A stretch of 23,636 nt of DNA from JBAPRR01 sp049281195 (GCA_049281195.1 JBAPRR010000237.1:1-23636), one strand, 5' to 3'; shown: positions 14,809 through 22,971, counted from the first letter of the stretch. Notes: generated from the sequence alone by a model not told the origin. Made by a program: numbers and translations.

Positions 14809-15498
14809 GTGCCTGCGGTTTCAGATCAGAGCGACGTCGGTGGTGGCGGGAACCCCGCGCTTCTGCGTGCGCTTCGTGACGACGTGTACCGCAGACCGCT
14901 GGCCGTCGCTCTCGAACGCAGCGGGGTGGGCCCCGGTTGGAAATGCGTGGATGTAGGAGCAGGCGGTGGCGATGTGGCCGTCGCCCTCGCCGAGATCGTC
15001 GGGCGCACCGGCCGTATCTATGCGGTCGACAGCGATCCACGCTCGCGCGACGAGGTGGCCGCCAGGGCCGCAGAACACTCCCAGGTCCTCGCCATCACCC
15101 AGGCCGGGGAAGACCTGATCCTGCCTGAGCCCGTGGACCTCGCCTTCTGCCGGTTCCTGCTGCTCCACGTCCTCGATCCGTTGGTCGTGCTCGAGCGGAT
15201 GCGCAAGGCCGTGCGTGCCGGCGGTTGGGTCGTGGCCCAGGAGCCGATCACCTCCGCCGGGCGCATCGCCGGGTCACCCTTCTCCATGCCCGACGCCAGG
15301 CATCCCGACATCGGGGCGCTGCTACCCGCTCTCATCAGATCGGCCGGCCTGGTGGTGGACGACGCGTGGGCCGAAGCGCCGGCGGGAGCCGGGCCCGGTC
15401 CGGTGGCCGAGTACCTGGAGACCCTTACCGGGGTCGACCCCGGGGAGGACCCGGTGGTCCTGCCTCCCCTGGTCACCGTGGTGGCCAGGGTTCCGTGA
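14809..15498 (+). CDS. SAM-dependent methyltransferase, class I
   Basis: About 229 residues from the GTG at 14809. Motif I is VDVGAGGGDVAVAL (about residues 48-61), with acidic Asp74 in IYAVDSDPRS, a LDLAFCRFLLLHVLDPL-like motif II/III region (written VDLAFCRFLLLHVLDP), and GGWVVAQEP as the post-III strand. It resembles small-molecule methyltransferases of the UbiE/Methyltransf_25 type; the substrate is unknown. The start is uncertain: TTG at 14791 or GTG at 14809 are the in-frame options, neither with a ribosome-binding site. The frame stays open far upstream, but that part runs antisense to the DUF6941-type gene and is not protein-like. The methyltransferase ends 59 bases before the acyl-CoA dehydrogenase gene, so the two may be co-transcribed. 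Confidence 0.75.
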   Translation: MPAVSDQSDVGGGGNPALLRALRDDVYRRPLAVALERSGVGPGWKCVDVGAGGGDVAVALAEIVGRTGRIYAVDSDPRSRDEVAARAAEHSQVLAITQAGEDLILPEPVDLAFCRFLLLHVLDPLVVLERMRKAVRAGGWVVAQEPITSAGRIAGSPFSMPDARHPDIGALLPALIRSAGLVVDDAWAEAPAGAGPGPVAEYLETLTGVDPGEDPVVLPPLVTVVARVP

Positions 15499-15542
15499 GG
15501 ATCATCGGTTCGGGGCCCGCCGCCCTGCGGGTGACGCGCCGG

Positions 15543-15548
15543 TAACTT
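15543..15548 (+). promoter_or_regulatory. Possible -10 box (TAACTT) for the acyl-CoA dehydrogenase gene
   Basis: TAACTT fits TAnnnT and lies nine bases before the ATG at 15558, giving a predicted leader of only two or three bases. There is no Shine-Dalgarno. The spacing is slightly longer than in the better leaderless candidates of this window. Confidence 0.3.
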
Positions 15549-15557
15549 TGGACGGCT

Positions 15558-17252
15558 ATGTCACCTCCGGACTTGTCACCTTCTGGCCCGTCATCTCCTG
15601 GCCCGTCGTCTTCTGGCCCCCAATCCGCCGCGCCCGCGTCTCTCCCCGATCCTGACCTCGATCTCGCCGCGAAGGCCGTCGGCCTCGCCAGGACCGTCGT
15701 CGACGACACAGCCAAACGGCTTGCTTCAACGGGTGGGGATATCGACGCCAACCAGGTTCTCGCCTACGACCTGGCACATGCCTCCTCCGCGGTGCGCATC
15801 GCGGAGCACGCCATCGGCTACGGCGCGGCGGGAAAGACCGAAGCGTCGATCGCGTGCGCGTTCGTCGCCGACATGATGAGCGAGCTCGGTGCCCGCACGA
15901 TCGGGCGATCCACCGATTGGGGAGTTGAATCCGACTGGATGGAGCCCGCTTCGGGTTTCGTCTCTTTGTGGCGGGCGCCGTCAGTGGTCGCATCGCTCGC
16001 CGATGCGGAGGGCGACCGGAACCTCGGCCCCGACTTCGAGCTCGTGCGCGAGACGTTCCGGCGCTTCGCCTCAGAAGAGATCCGTCCGCACGCGGAGCAC
16101 GTGCACCGCACGAACGGAGACATCCCGGAAGAGATCATCAGTGGCCTCGGTGAGATGGGCGGCTTCGGTATGTCCGTGCCGGAGGAGTACGGCGGCTACG
16201 CCAGCGGGGGCGAGAGCGACTACCTGGGCATGGTGATCACCACCGAGGAGTTGTCGTGGGGATCTCTCGGCATTGGCGGATCGTTGATCACGCGGCCCGA
16301 GATCCTGTCGCGCGCGCTCGTCCACGGAGGGACCGAAGAGCAGAAGCAGACGTGGCTGCCTCGCCTGGCGTCCGGCGAGATCATGGCGGCTGTCGCGGTC
16401 ACAGAGCCCGACTTCGGATCGGACGTGGCGAACATCGTGACGGCGGCCACGCCGACTGAGGGCGGATGGTTGATCAACGGGGTCAAGACGTGGTGCACGT
16501 TCGCGGCGCGTGCTGACGTTCTGATGCTTCTTGCTAGGACCGACCCCGACAGGACCAAGTCCCACCGGGGACTTTCGTTGTTCGTGGTGCCGAAGGAGCG
16601 GGCCGACGGAAAGGGGTTCGTGTTGACGCAATCCGGCGCCGGTTCGACCTCAGGCGGCGTCGCCGGCCGCATCGAAGGAAGACCCATCGACACGATCGGT
16701 TACCGCGGGATGCACTCCTATGAGCTGGCCTTCGAGAATTGGTTCGTCGACGCGGATTGCCTGATCGGGGGCTCGGAGGGAGAAGGCCGGGGCTTCTACC
16801 TGCAGATGCAGGGATTCGAGAACGGGCGCCTGCAGACCGCCGCTCGAGCTCTCGGAGTCATGCAGGCCGCGTACGAAGCGGCCCGCGCCTATGCCTCAGA
16901 GCGCGTCGTGTTCGGTAAACCCATCGCCGACTACCAGCTGACCCAGGCCAAGCTCGGCCGGATGGCCTTCATGATCCAGGCCACACGTCAGTTCACGTAC
17001 GAGGTCTCGAAGATGATGGCGAACAACTCGGGGTCCCTCGAGGCGTCGATGGTCAAGGCATACGTCTGCCGCGCCGCGGAGTGGGTTACTCGTGAGGCGA
17101 TGCAGATCCATGGCGGGATGGGCTACGCGGAGGAGTTCGCGGTCAGCCGCTACTTCGTCGACGCGCGCGTGCTGTCGATATTCGAGGGTGCCGACGAGAC
17201 GCTCGCTCTCAAGGTGATCGCCCGGCGTCTGGTGGAGCAGGCGAAGAGCTAG
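15558..17252 (+). CDS. mcd: Acyl-CoA dehydrogenase, probable methylsuccinyl-CoA dehydrogenase
   Basis: A 564-residue flavoprotein, about 170 longer than ordinary acyl-CoA dehydrogenases. Residues 1-30 are Pro/Ser-rich and disordered, 34-150 form an additional helical domain (LDLAAKAVGLARTVVDD and following), and the standard core runs from about 158 to 564. In the core are the FAD/substrate motif AVTEPDFGSD (280-289), the middle beta domain, AQAKLGRMAF-like helices, MQIHGGMGYAEEF (515-527) and the C-terminal IFEGADE motif with Glu543. A long N-terminal extension of this kind is characteristic of methylsuccinyl-CoA dehydrogenase (Mcd) of the ethylmalonyl-CoA pathway, which oxidises (2S)-methylsuccinyl-CoA to mesaconyl-CoA. 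The presence of matching hydratase and lyase genes in the window supports this. Its TAG overlaps the stop of the convergent methyltransferase. Confidence 0.8.
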   Translation: MSPPDLSPSGPSSPGPSSSGPQSAAPASLPDPDLDLAAKAVGLARTVVDDTAKRLASTGGDIDANQVLAYDLAHASSAVRIAEHAIGYGAAGKTEASIACAFVADMMSELGARTIGRSTDWGVESDWMEPASGFVSLWRAPSVVASLADAEGDRNLGPDFELVRETFRRFASEEIRPHAEHVHRTNGDIPEEIISGLGEMGGFGMSVPEEYGGYASGGESDYLGMVITTEELSWGSLGIGGSLITRPEILSRALVHGGTEEQKQTWLPRLASGEIMAAVAVTEPDFGSDVANIVTAATPTEGGWLINGVKTWCTFAARADVLMLLARTDPDRTKSHRGLSLFVVPKERADGKGFVLTQSGAGSTSGGVAGRIEGRPIDTIGYRGMHSYELAFENWFVDADCLIGGSEGEGRGFYLQMQGFENGRLQTAARALGVMQAAYEAARAYASERVVFGKPIADYQLTQAKLGRMAFMIQATRQFTYEVSKMMANNSGSLEASMVKAYVCRAAEWVTREAMQIHGGMGYAEEFAVSRYFVDARVLSIFEGADETLALKVIARRLVEQAKS

Positions 17253-18457
17253 CCGGCCTGCACGTAATAGCTGAAGCTGTGCCAGGCGTCGATCCACTCC
17301 TCGGCGCCGACCAGTGTTGCTCCGGCGTCTTCGAGGATCTGCTCGACGCGTGATCGGTGGATGCCGTTCATCTGGAATCCGGGTGGCTGGAAGAATTCCG
17401 CCGATACCAGATCGCTGAAGTCGTTGTCGGCGAACCGGTAGTACGAAGTTTCAGGCTTGGGCTCCGGCACCGCGGCAACCCGGACCGAAGGCGTCACCTC
17501 GATGGCGTGCCTGACGGTCTCGACCTCGAACCAACCGACGCCTTCTTGCACCACGTCGAACTCCAGCAGATATGTGCCTGGTTCATCCGGCGCGGTAACT
17601 CTCACGCTGACGTTCGCGGTCTCCCCAGGAAAGAGCCTTCCGGGCAGACGCTCCCGGCCGTCGTTGTAGCGAACCGACTCGCCGCTCGAGACCGCGCTCC
17701 AGTGATTGCCCACGTTCAGTGGTTCGAACCGGGTTTGCGTCCACGGCACGTCGCTCAGGTTGGTGACGGAGACATCAACCATGACCGCTTGGTCCGCCTC
17801 AATTTCATCAGGAGCGTGGCGGATCGAGATGATCCCCCTTCGTTTGTCTTCACTTACAAGTAGCCCATCGCTATCGGAGGGAATGAAGCTTTCGTTGTAG
17901 TGCGAAGGCAGTTGGAAGAAGATCCCACCACCAGGCTTCACGATCCGAAGGAATTCAACGATGTACCGCTCAGCGAGCTCGGGTGGCACATGCTGAAGAG
18001 TTATGTGCGAATTGACCAAGGTGACCGAGTTATCTTCGCAAAAAGACAGATCGGGTTGTTGATTCAGCACGAATCTCACCTGCTCCGGATAAACGTTCAA
18101 CCGCTGCGCAACTGCGATCATCGTGGGAGATATGTCCACACCGATCACGTGGGCGAATCTTCGTGCCAGTGGCTGGGTCAGACGGCCGACCCCTGACCCG
18201 AAGTCGAGCGCCAGATCGTGGTCCGGTAGTCGCCCGCCCAGGTCGGCGAATGTCTGAAGTGATTTGGAGATGTGCTCTTCGCCCGTGGCCATGAAGGAGT
18301 CGATATCCCATTGGCGCTGGATTCGATCCGGCTCGCTCAGAACGGCCCACAGGGGGTCGGCCTGCGCCTGCGACTCCCAGGTCGATCCGACATCCTCGAG
18401 CAGTTCCGAGCTGCGAGCGGGATCAGAAATACCGGATGACTGAGAATTGGGGCCCAT
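17249..18457 (-). CDS. SAM-dependent methyltransferase with inserted Ig-like domain
   Basis: A 402-residue protein. Residues 60-190 are a class I methyltransferase core: motif I LDFGSGVGRLTQPL (84-97), Asp108 in VIGVDISPTM, and SHITLQHVPPE with VKPGGGIFFQ (150-182). Residues of about 207-325 form a beta-sandwich resembling NEW3/CARDB-type Ig domains: VSVTNLSDVPW, PLNVGNHWS, then GRLFPGETANVSVRVTAPDE and EGVGWFEVE. The last 65 residues (RVEQILEDAGATLVGAEEW, then HSFSYYVQ) look like the final helix and strand pair of a methyltransferase, so the Ig domain appears inserted into the fold. Such Ig domains occur with enzymes of surface polysaccharide assembly, so a glycan or glycolipid substrate is plausible. 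Stop overlaps that of the mcd-like gene (CTAG). Confidence 0.8.
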   Translation of the reverse strand: MGPNSQSSGISDPARSSELLEDVGSTWESQAQADPLWAVLSEPDRIQRQWDIDSFMATGEEHISKSLQTFADLGGRLPDHDLALDFGSGVGRLTQPLARRFAHVIGVDISPTMIAVAQRLNVYPEQVRFVLNQQPDLSFCEDNSVTLVNSHITLQHVPPELAERYIVEFLRIVKPGGGIFFQLPSHYNESFIPSDSDGLLVSEDKRRGIISIRHAPDEIEADQAVMVDVSVTNLSDVPWTQTRFEPLNVGNHWSAVSSGESVRYNDGRERLPGRLFPGETANVSVRVTAPDEPGTYLLEFDVVQEGVGWFEVETVRHAIEVTPSVRVAAVPEPKPETSYYRFADNDFSDLVSAEFFQPPGFQMNGIHRSRVEQILEDAGATLVGAEEWIDAWHSFSYYVQAG

Positions 18458-18466
18458 TGGACTCAG

Positions 18467-18472
18467 AGATTA
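18467..18472 (-). promoter_or_regulatory. Possible -10 box (TAATCT) for the Ig-domain methyltransferase
   Basis: On the minus strand TAATCT lies nine bases before the ATG at 18457 and would give a two- or three-base leader. The region upstream is AT-rich (an A/T run at about 18485-18495). No Shine-Dalgarno is visible. Confidence 0.35.
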
Positions 18473-18565
18473 CCCAGATATGTGGATTTTTTACCGCGAG
18501 AATTCAGAAAGACGAACGAGACCCCGCTGATCACGTGGTCGCGTGAGTCGCTGCAAAGAGAATCG

Positions 18566-19402
18566 TCATGTCCTGCGGAAGAACATCATGATTGACGTCC
18601 ACTGATACGTCCCGTCGTTGAGAACGACATGGCGGGAGACCCGGTCCACGTGCGTCCAGCACACGATCGAATCGATCAGATAATCCGATGGTGGCAGGCT
18701 CCAATCCACCGGCTCGATGAGCTCGAGTTGGGGGGACGCGTAAAGGACGTGCTCCTCGAGGTCAGAGCGATTGAAATATTCCGGATGCACCTGCTCTTCC
18801 AGCAACAGGTGCTCGGTGGCAACGGCGATCACACCCCCGGGCCTCACGACGCGGGCCATCTCGCGAACTGCGTCCCCGGCGCGTGCGTGGCTGCCGAAGT
18901 GCTCGATCGACGAAAGCGACCATGCGATATCGAAAGACTCGTCGGCGATCCCCTCGAGATTTGTCCCATCGAGCGTTTGGAACTCGATCGCCTCGCGCCG
19001 TATCTGCCGCGGGCAGAACTGCTGAGGATCGTTCACCACCGCGATGTCAGCCTCGCGCCCACCGGTCGTGCTCCACTCCTCGTTGCCGTACAGATCGGTC
19101 GCCACAACGCGGCGCAGATGATCGCCGAGCCAGAAGATCACGCACTCGCGTCCCGCCCCGATGCCGATCGCGCTGTGCTCGGGTCGGATCATGTCGAGAG
19201 CCTTCAGGCCATAGAGCGTCTGGACCCACTCCCAACCTTTTCTGTGCACCACGGGTGGCGTGCGGCTCTGGAAGATGTGGTAGTCGAAGGAATAGGTGGC
19301 CAGATCGTCAAAGCACTCGGCCCATGCAGGATCCGAGTAGGCGGCGATATTGGTCATGCTCGACAGTGGCAGCGTGTGTCGAGTCACAGCGTCGGCCGTC
19401 AT
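18566..19402 (-). CDS. SAM-dependent methyltransferase, class I
   Basis: A 278-residue methyltransferase. Motif I is AIGIGAGRECVIFWLGD (about residues 78-94), with the acidic end of the second strand at Asp103 in VVATDLYGNEEW. Next come FDIAWSLSSIEHFGS (about 166-180) and VRPGGVIAVATEHLLLE. The Arg-Glu in GAGRE instead of GxGxG is typical of methyltransferases found in actinobacterial glycan clusters, but the substrate is unknown. Its ATG overlaps the TGA of the CoA-ester lyase gene (ATGA), so it is translated together with that gene, an odd pairing for central metabolism and a glycan-type methyltransferase. The length is normal; nothing appears broken. Confidence 0.78.
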   Translation of the reverse strand: MTADAVTRHTLPLSSMTNIAAYSDPAWAECFDDLATYSFDYHIFQSRTPPVVHRKGWEWVQTLYGLKALDMIRPEHSAIGIGAGRECVIFWLGDHLRRVVATDLYGNEEWSTTGGREADIAVVNDPQQFCPRQIRREAIEFQTLDGTNLEGIADESFDIAWSLSSIEHFGSHARAGDAVREMARVVRPGGVIAVATEHLLLEEQVHPEYFNRSDLEEHVLYASPQLELIEPVDWSLPPSDYLIDSIVCWTHVDRVSRHVVLNDGTYQWTSIMMFFRRT

Positions 19403-20334
19403 GCGCTGCGCTTGCGCCCTGCCCGCTCGCCTCGGGTGACGAACTTCTGAGCCATCTTCCGGCTCGCCTCGTCGATCATCTCGTCGCCGAACATGACGGC
19501 GCCCTTTCTGTCACCCTCCGTCGCAGCCTTGTACGCGTCGAGGATGTCCCAGGCCTTGTCGAACTGTTCCTGCGTGGGCGAATAGACCTCGTTCATCACA
19601 GTCACCTGGTCGGGAGTCAGCGCCCACTTGCCGTCGTATCCGAGAACACGGGTTCTCTGGGCGAAGTCCCTCAGCAAATCGAGCTCGCGCACCTTCAAGA
19701 ACGGGCCGTCGATGACCTGCAATCCGTTCGCCCTTCCCGCCATCAAGATCTTGGAGAACACGTAGTTGAAGTGGTCGCCCGGGTACTCGGGGATCTGGAC
19801 CCCCCCGGTGAGCACCGGCATCTCAATGGACGCGGCAAAGTCAGCGGGACCGAAGATGATCGTCTCCAGACGCGGAGAAGCTGCGCATATCTCCTCGACA
19901 TTGATGAGACCTCTGGCGGTCTCGATCTGCGCTTCGATGCCGATGTGGCCGACCGGAAGCCCGGAGGTCTTTTCCACCTGGGTGAGAAGGAGGTCCATTG
20001 CCACGACCTCTGCCGCGTTCTGCACCTTCGGCAGCATCACTTCGTCGAGGCGCTCGCCGGCGTTGCCGACCACCTCGATCACGTCTCCCACCGTCCACTC
20101 GGTGTCCCAGGCGTTCACCCGGACACATAGGACGCGGTCATCCCACTCCTGCTTGCGTACGGCTTCGACCACCTTCGCCCGGGCCTCCACCTTTTCGAGG
20201 GGTGCTACCGAGTCCTCGAGGTCCAAGAAGGACATGTCGGCGGGAACCGACGGGGCCTTCTCCAAAAAGCGGGTGTTGGATCCCGGAGTGGAGAAGCAGG
20301 AGCGGCGTGGAAGATTGCGGCTACGTTCGGACAT
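19399..20334 (-). CDS. mcl: HpcH/HpaI-family CoA-ester lyase, probable malyl-CoA/beta-methylmalyl-CoA lyase
   Basis: A 311-residue TIM-barrel lyase. Conserved parts are RSCFSTPGSNTRFLEKA (11-27), DLEDSV (38-43), the CoA/oxaloacetate-binding Arg72 in VRVNAWDT, IEAQIETARG with the Mg-binding Glu138, and FGPADFAASI with the Mg-binding Asp165. The remainder (YPGDHFNYVFSKILMAGRAN, then DGKWALTPDQV) is typical of Mcl-type enzymes. The expected reaction is cleavage of beta-methylmalyl-CoA to glyoxylate and propionyl-CoA (and of malyl-CoA to glyoxylate and acetyl-CoA). Citramalyl- or citryl-CoA lyase is the main alternative; the Mch and Mcd neighbours favour Mcl. The ATG start follows a leaderless-type -10 box. 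The stop overlaps the methyltransferase start. Confidence 0.82.
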   Translation of the reverse strand: MSERSRNLPRRSCFSTPGSNTRFLEKAPSVPADMSFLDLEDSVAPLEKVEARAKVVEAVRKQEWDDRVLCVRVNAWDTEWTVGDVIEVVGNAGERLDEVMLPKVQNAAEVVAMDLLLTQVEKTSGLPVGHIGIEAQIETARGLINVEEICAASPRLETIIFGPADFAASIEMPVLTGGVQIPEYPGDHFNYVFSKILMAGRANGLQVIDGPFLKVRELDLLRDFAQRTRVLGYDGKWALTPDQVTVMNEVYSPTQEQFDKAWDILDAYKAATEGDRKGAVMFGDEMIDEASRKMAQKFVTRGERAGRKRSA

Positions 20335-20340
20335 GGCGCG

Positions 20341-20346
20341 ATCGTA
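20341..20346 (-). promoter_or_regulatory. Leaderless-type -10 box (TACGAT) for the CoA-ester lyase
   Basis: On the minus strand TACGAT is followed by exactly six bases (CGCGCC) and the ATG at 20334. The gap to the upstream metallopeptidase stop (20360) is only 25 bases, so this promoter would be almost entirely intergenic. No Shine-Dalgarno is present. Confidence 0.5.
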
Positions 20347-20359
20347 CCGGTGCCAGGCT

Positions 20360-21589
20360 TTAGGCCGCTTCCGCCAAGTCGGCAGGTATCAGCTGCTCGT
20401 TCAACAGGCGGGCGAACCTCGTCGGATCCCCGCCCACGAACTTGCGGCACAGCGCGTATCCCTCGACGTAACAGGTGATGTAGGCCCGCCACGTCGGGTG
20501 CAGCAGGAACTCCACCGCCTTTTCGGCCCTGGCGTGTGACAGAAGTGCCCAGCGTTCAAGCTCCGATACGACCTGTTCGGGCTCTACGCCTTCGGCGTGA
20601 AGACGCCATGCCGCAGTAGCGCGCACTGAGCTCAGGAGTTGGGAGGCCTCGGACACCTCGGCTGCGACGTCGGCGTCGTAACGGATGCCGAGTGAACGGA
20701 AGTGCGGAGCGACGATCTGCTCGTAGCGGTCTCCCATGACGACACTGAGCCCGAGATCCGCCAGACCTTCGGCCAGCAGGCACTGCGGAGTGCCCACGAG
20801 AAAGATGGTCTCCTCCAGCCACTTGCGGTTACGGACCAGTCCGACCTCTTTGCGGGTGTGCTCGGTGTGATGTCCGGGATAGGCCTCGTGCGCCACCAGA
20901 TGAGGAAGAGACAGCGACAAGACCGGTAGGTCGGTGTTTATGTCGACGCGCGATCGCAGCCCGCCGAGGTACGTGTTGAACCCACTCCACGGCTTGTCTG
21001 TGACGAGCTCGAAATCGCATCGCGCATCGTCGGGAACTCCGAACAGACGATCGGTGCGCTCGAGCAGATCTTCCGCCAGCGCCTCGATCGCGCCGAGAAG
21101 TTTCGCCGGGTCGACGGCATGTGCCTCACGCCATGCGCTCACGCGTTCCGCAAGAGAACCGTTACCGGGCACGGCCGACTCCAGGCGCTTGTGCGCTTCT
21201 GCAACCTCGTCCCATTCCACCGGGTGTGGGCGCACGCCGTAACACGCCTCCACCTCGTCGGCGTACGCTATGTCTTCCCCCGCCAACTTGCGCGCGGTGG
21301 TGAGTATCCCGACCACCTGTGCGCGAAGCCATCGGCGCCTGCTCGCATCTGATGCCGTGTCGCCGGCGTGCGACGAAGCCTCGAGCGCGGCACCAGCGTC
21401 GATCTCTGAAACGAGTGCACGGGCATCGTGAACCAGTCGCTCAGGCGGTCGCACGGGCTCCGCGGATATCCGCGACATGGTTTCCGGCGGCCCGTAGTAC
21501 GCGTCTACGAACCCGTCGATGTGCCTGCCGGTCGCCAGGCCCAGTTCCAGATAGCCCGCAACCAGTCCATCTGATTTGCCGGCATTCAT
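20360..21589 (-). CDS. DUF885-family metallopeptidase-like protein
   Basis: A 409-residue, mostly helical protein. The zinc-binding motif HEAYPGHHTEH is at about residues 234-244, in the form HExxPGHH that marks the DUF885 family of putative zinc peptidases. A downstream LAEGLADLGLSVVMGD contains the probable third ligand Glu. There is no signal peptide, so it is likely cytoplasmic, with an unknown peptide substrate. I chose the ATG at 21589 because GAGGG lies five bases before it; a GTG two codons upstream (21595) overlaps that ribosome-binding site. The length is shorter than typical 550-600-residue DUF885 proteins, but the motif order is intact. It lies upstream of the CoA-ester lyase gene, which seems to have its own promoter. 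Confidence 0.75.
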   Translation of the reverse strand: MNAGKSDGLVAGYLELGLATGRHIDGFVDAYYGPPETMSRISAEPVRPPERLVHDARALVSEIDAGAALEASSHAGDTASDASRRRWLRAQVVGILTTARKLAGEDIAYADEVEACYGVRPHPVEWDEVAEAHKRLESAVPGNGSLAERVSAWREAHAVDPAKLLGAIEALAEDLLERTDRLFGVPDDARCDFELVTDKPWSGFNTYLGGLRSRVDINTDLPVLSLSLPHLVAHEAYPGHHTEHTRKEVGLVRNRKWLEETIFLVGTPQCLLAEGLADLGLSVVMGDRYEQIVAPHFRSLGIRYDADVAAEVSEASQLLSSVRATAAWRLHAEGVEPEQVVSELERWALLSHARAEKAVEFLLHPTWRAYITCYVEGYALCRKFVGGDPTRFARLLNEQLIPADLAEAA

Positions 21590-21597
21590 CTGCACCC

Positions 21598-21684
21598 TCA
21601 GCTGACGTGCGCGCAGAAGAAGTCACGATCGACTTCGTGCGCCACAAGACCCGGGCACTCGGGAATGACGATCAGCTCACCCAT
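21598..21684 (-). CDS. Possible 28-residue small ORF between two genes
   Basis: An ATG at 21684 opens a frame of 28 codons (MGELIVIPECPGLVAHEVDR, then DFFCAHVS) ending in TGA at 21600-21598. It fits neatly between the stop of the upstream gene (21706) and the start of the metallopeptidase gene, and its stop precedes the latter's GAGGG ribosome-binding site. GGAGG lies 13 bases before its ATG, rather far. Two cysteines and two histidines could bind a metal. The sequence resembles nothing I know, so it may be chance. Confidence 0.35.
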   Translation of the reverse strand: MGELIVIPECPGLVAHEVDRDFFCAHVS

Positions 21685-21705
21685 GACTTCGACGCTACCT
21701 CCGCG

Positions 21706-22431
21706 TCACCACCCGGCGACGAGTTCGGGCGGCTCGGGGCAATCCGATCTCGCAATCTCCAGATCGAGATTCGTGATTGGGACAGGTCCCGACGGACCGA
21801 CGATCATCTCGACGCCGTCAAGCGGCTCGACCGAACCGTCAGGGGACTCAGGCACGCTGATGACATGAGAGGTGGCGTGGTCATCGGTCGACCGCCCACC
21901 GAGTCGCACCACCAGTGCCTCCCAGATCTTCCGGGGCAGCAACCGACCCACGCCGGATTCCACCCATATCGGAATTTCCAAAGAGAGTGCGGTCTTGAGC
22001 ATCGTCTGTTCTGCCGTCGGCAAGAACATCGCCTCCGGCCCGATGGCATACGCCTCCACCATGACCACGTCCGCCACAGCGAGCTCCGCGATGCCTCCTC
22101 GCCTGACGATCCGTCGATCAGGGTCTTGGAGGGATCGGAGGGCCTCGTGAACCTGTTCGGGGGTCCGGTCGTCCTCCAGGAGCAGGCCACACCGCTCAGC
22201 CTCAAATGCGGGGTCGTCGGCCACGAGCACCCTGGCCGACAGCCACCACAGCGGTCCGCACGCAGGCTGGCGCTCGAGGAGCCTGCGGCACGCGGGCAGG
22301 ACAGCGGCAGGTTCCTCCTGGGCGAGGATCGTCAGTCCCCACGCTGCCTCGGCCGCCAGCTCCCCCGGAGATATCCGGCGGGTCCGGGCAACCGCTCTCA
22401 ACAACTCGAACGGGTGCACTGTCCGAAACAT
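21706..22431 (-). CDS. Conserved-looking protein of unknown function, weakly IF2B-like
   Basis: A 241-residue soluble protein. The N-terminal half is helical (MFRTVHPFELLRAVAR, then PGELAAEAAWGLTILAQEEP and CGPLWWLSARVLVAD). The second half alternates strands and helices: GIAELAVADVVMVEAYAIGP, then FLPTAEQTMLKTALSLEIP and IWVESGVGRLLPRKIWEALV. The strand with VVMVEAYAIGPEAMF followed by a helix recalls the ligand-binding end of initiation-factor-2B/methylthioribose-1-phosphate isomerase-like proteins, but this is only a shape resemblance. The ATG at 22431 is preferred to a start at 22527, because the extra 32 residues are basic and not protein-like. The Shine-Dalgarno is weak. It would be the first gene of a minus-strand run leading to the metallopeptidase. 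Confidence 0.6.
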   Translation of the reverse strand: MFRTVHPFELLRAVARTRRISPGELAAEAAWGLTILAQEEPAAVLPACRRLLERQPACGPLWWLSARVLVADDPAFEAERCGLLLEDDRTPEQVHEALRSLQDPDRRIVRRGGIAELAVADVVMVEAYAIGPEAMFLPTAEQTMLKTALSLEIPIWVESGVGRLLPRKIWEALVVRLGGRSTDDHATSHVISVPESPDGSVEPLDGVEMIVGPSGPVPITNLDLEIARSDCPEPPELVAGW

Positions 22432-22907
22432 AGAGCGATCGCCTGGAGAGACATGCGCCGAGCACTGCGAGTGAGGGTCGATGTGCTCTATGCGTTTGGC
22501 TCGGCTTCGTTTCTCCAGGGGTTGCACGAGCGAACGAACTAGCGCGCTTCACGCCTCCGGAACACGCTCGTTCACATGTTCGACGCGCTCTCCAGGCAGC
22601 ATGCGTGGTCAAGAAATGAGTTTTCAACCGCGCTGCGCGGTAATCGCACCAGCATTCTCCGAGGTCAACAGCAAAACTTGCAACATCGTGACGCGATTGA
22701 AATGTGAGATCGCACACTTGTTCGACGCTTTACGTCGCAATCGCGCACAACGCAACGCACTCTGTACGCAGCGTTGACAACTTGACCGAGTTTTGTGGTG
22801 GTCGCGCGCGCTGCGCGCACATTTGTTTCGCACCCAGTGTTTGTTGTCGAAACGGTACCGAAACAAACAAGAAGAACAACAGGCCCTAGTGCGACGCAAC
22901 CATGTTT

Positions 22908-22971
22908 GCAAGCATGAGCGCGCGTGGAACTAATAAGGCCATGACCTTGGGTTTCCTGAGTCGATGCTTGC
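22908..22971 (+). repeat. Inverted repeat GCAAGCAT / ATGCTTGC
   Basis: The perfect 8-base arms are at 22908-22915 and 22964-22971, 48 bases apart. Each arm is flanked by CGCGCG-type sequence, so a longer imperfect stem is possible. The right arm overlaps the proposed -35 box of the downstream gene, so the pair could be an operator or part of a folded RNA. Confidence 0.5.
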
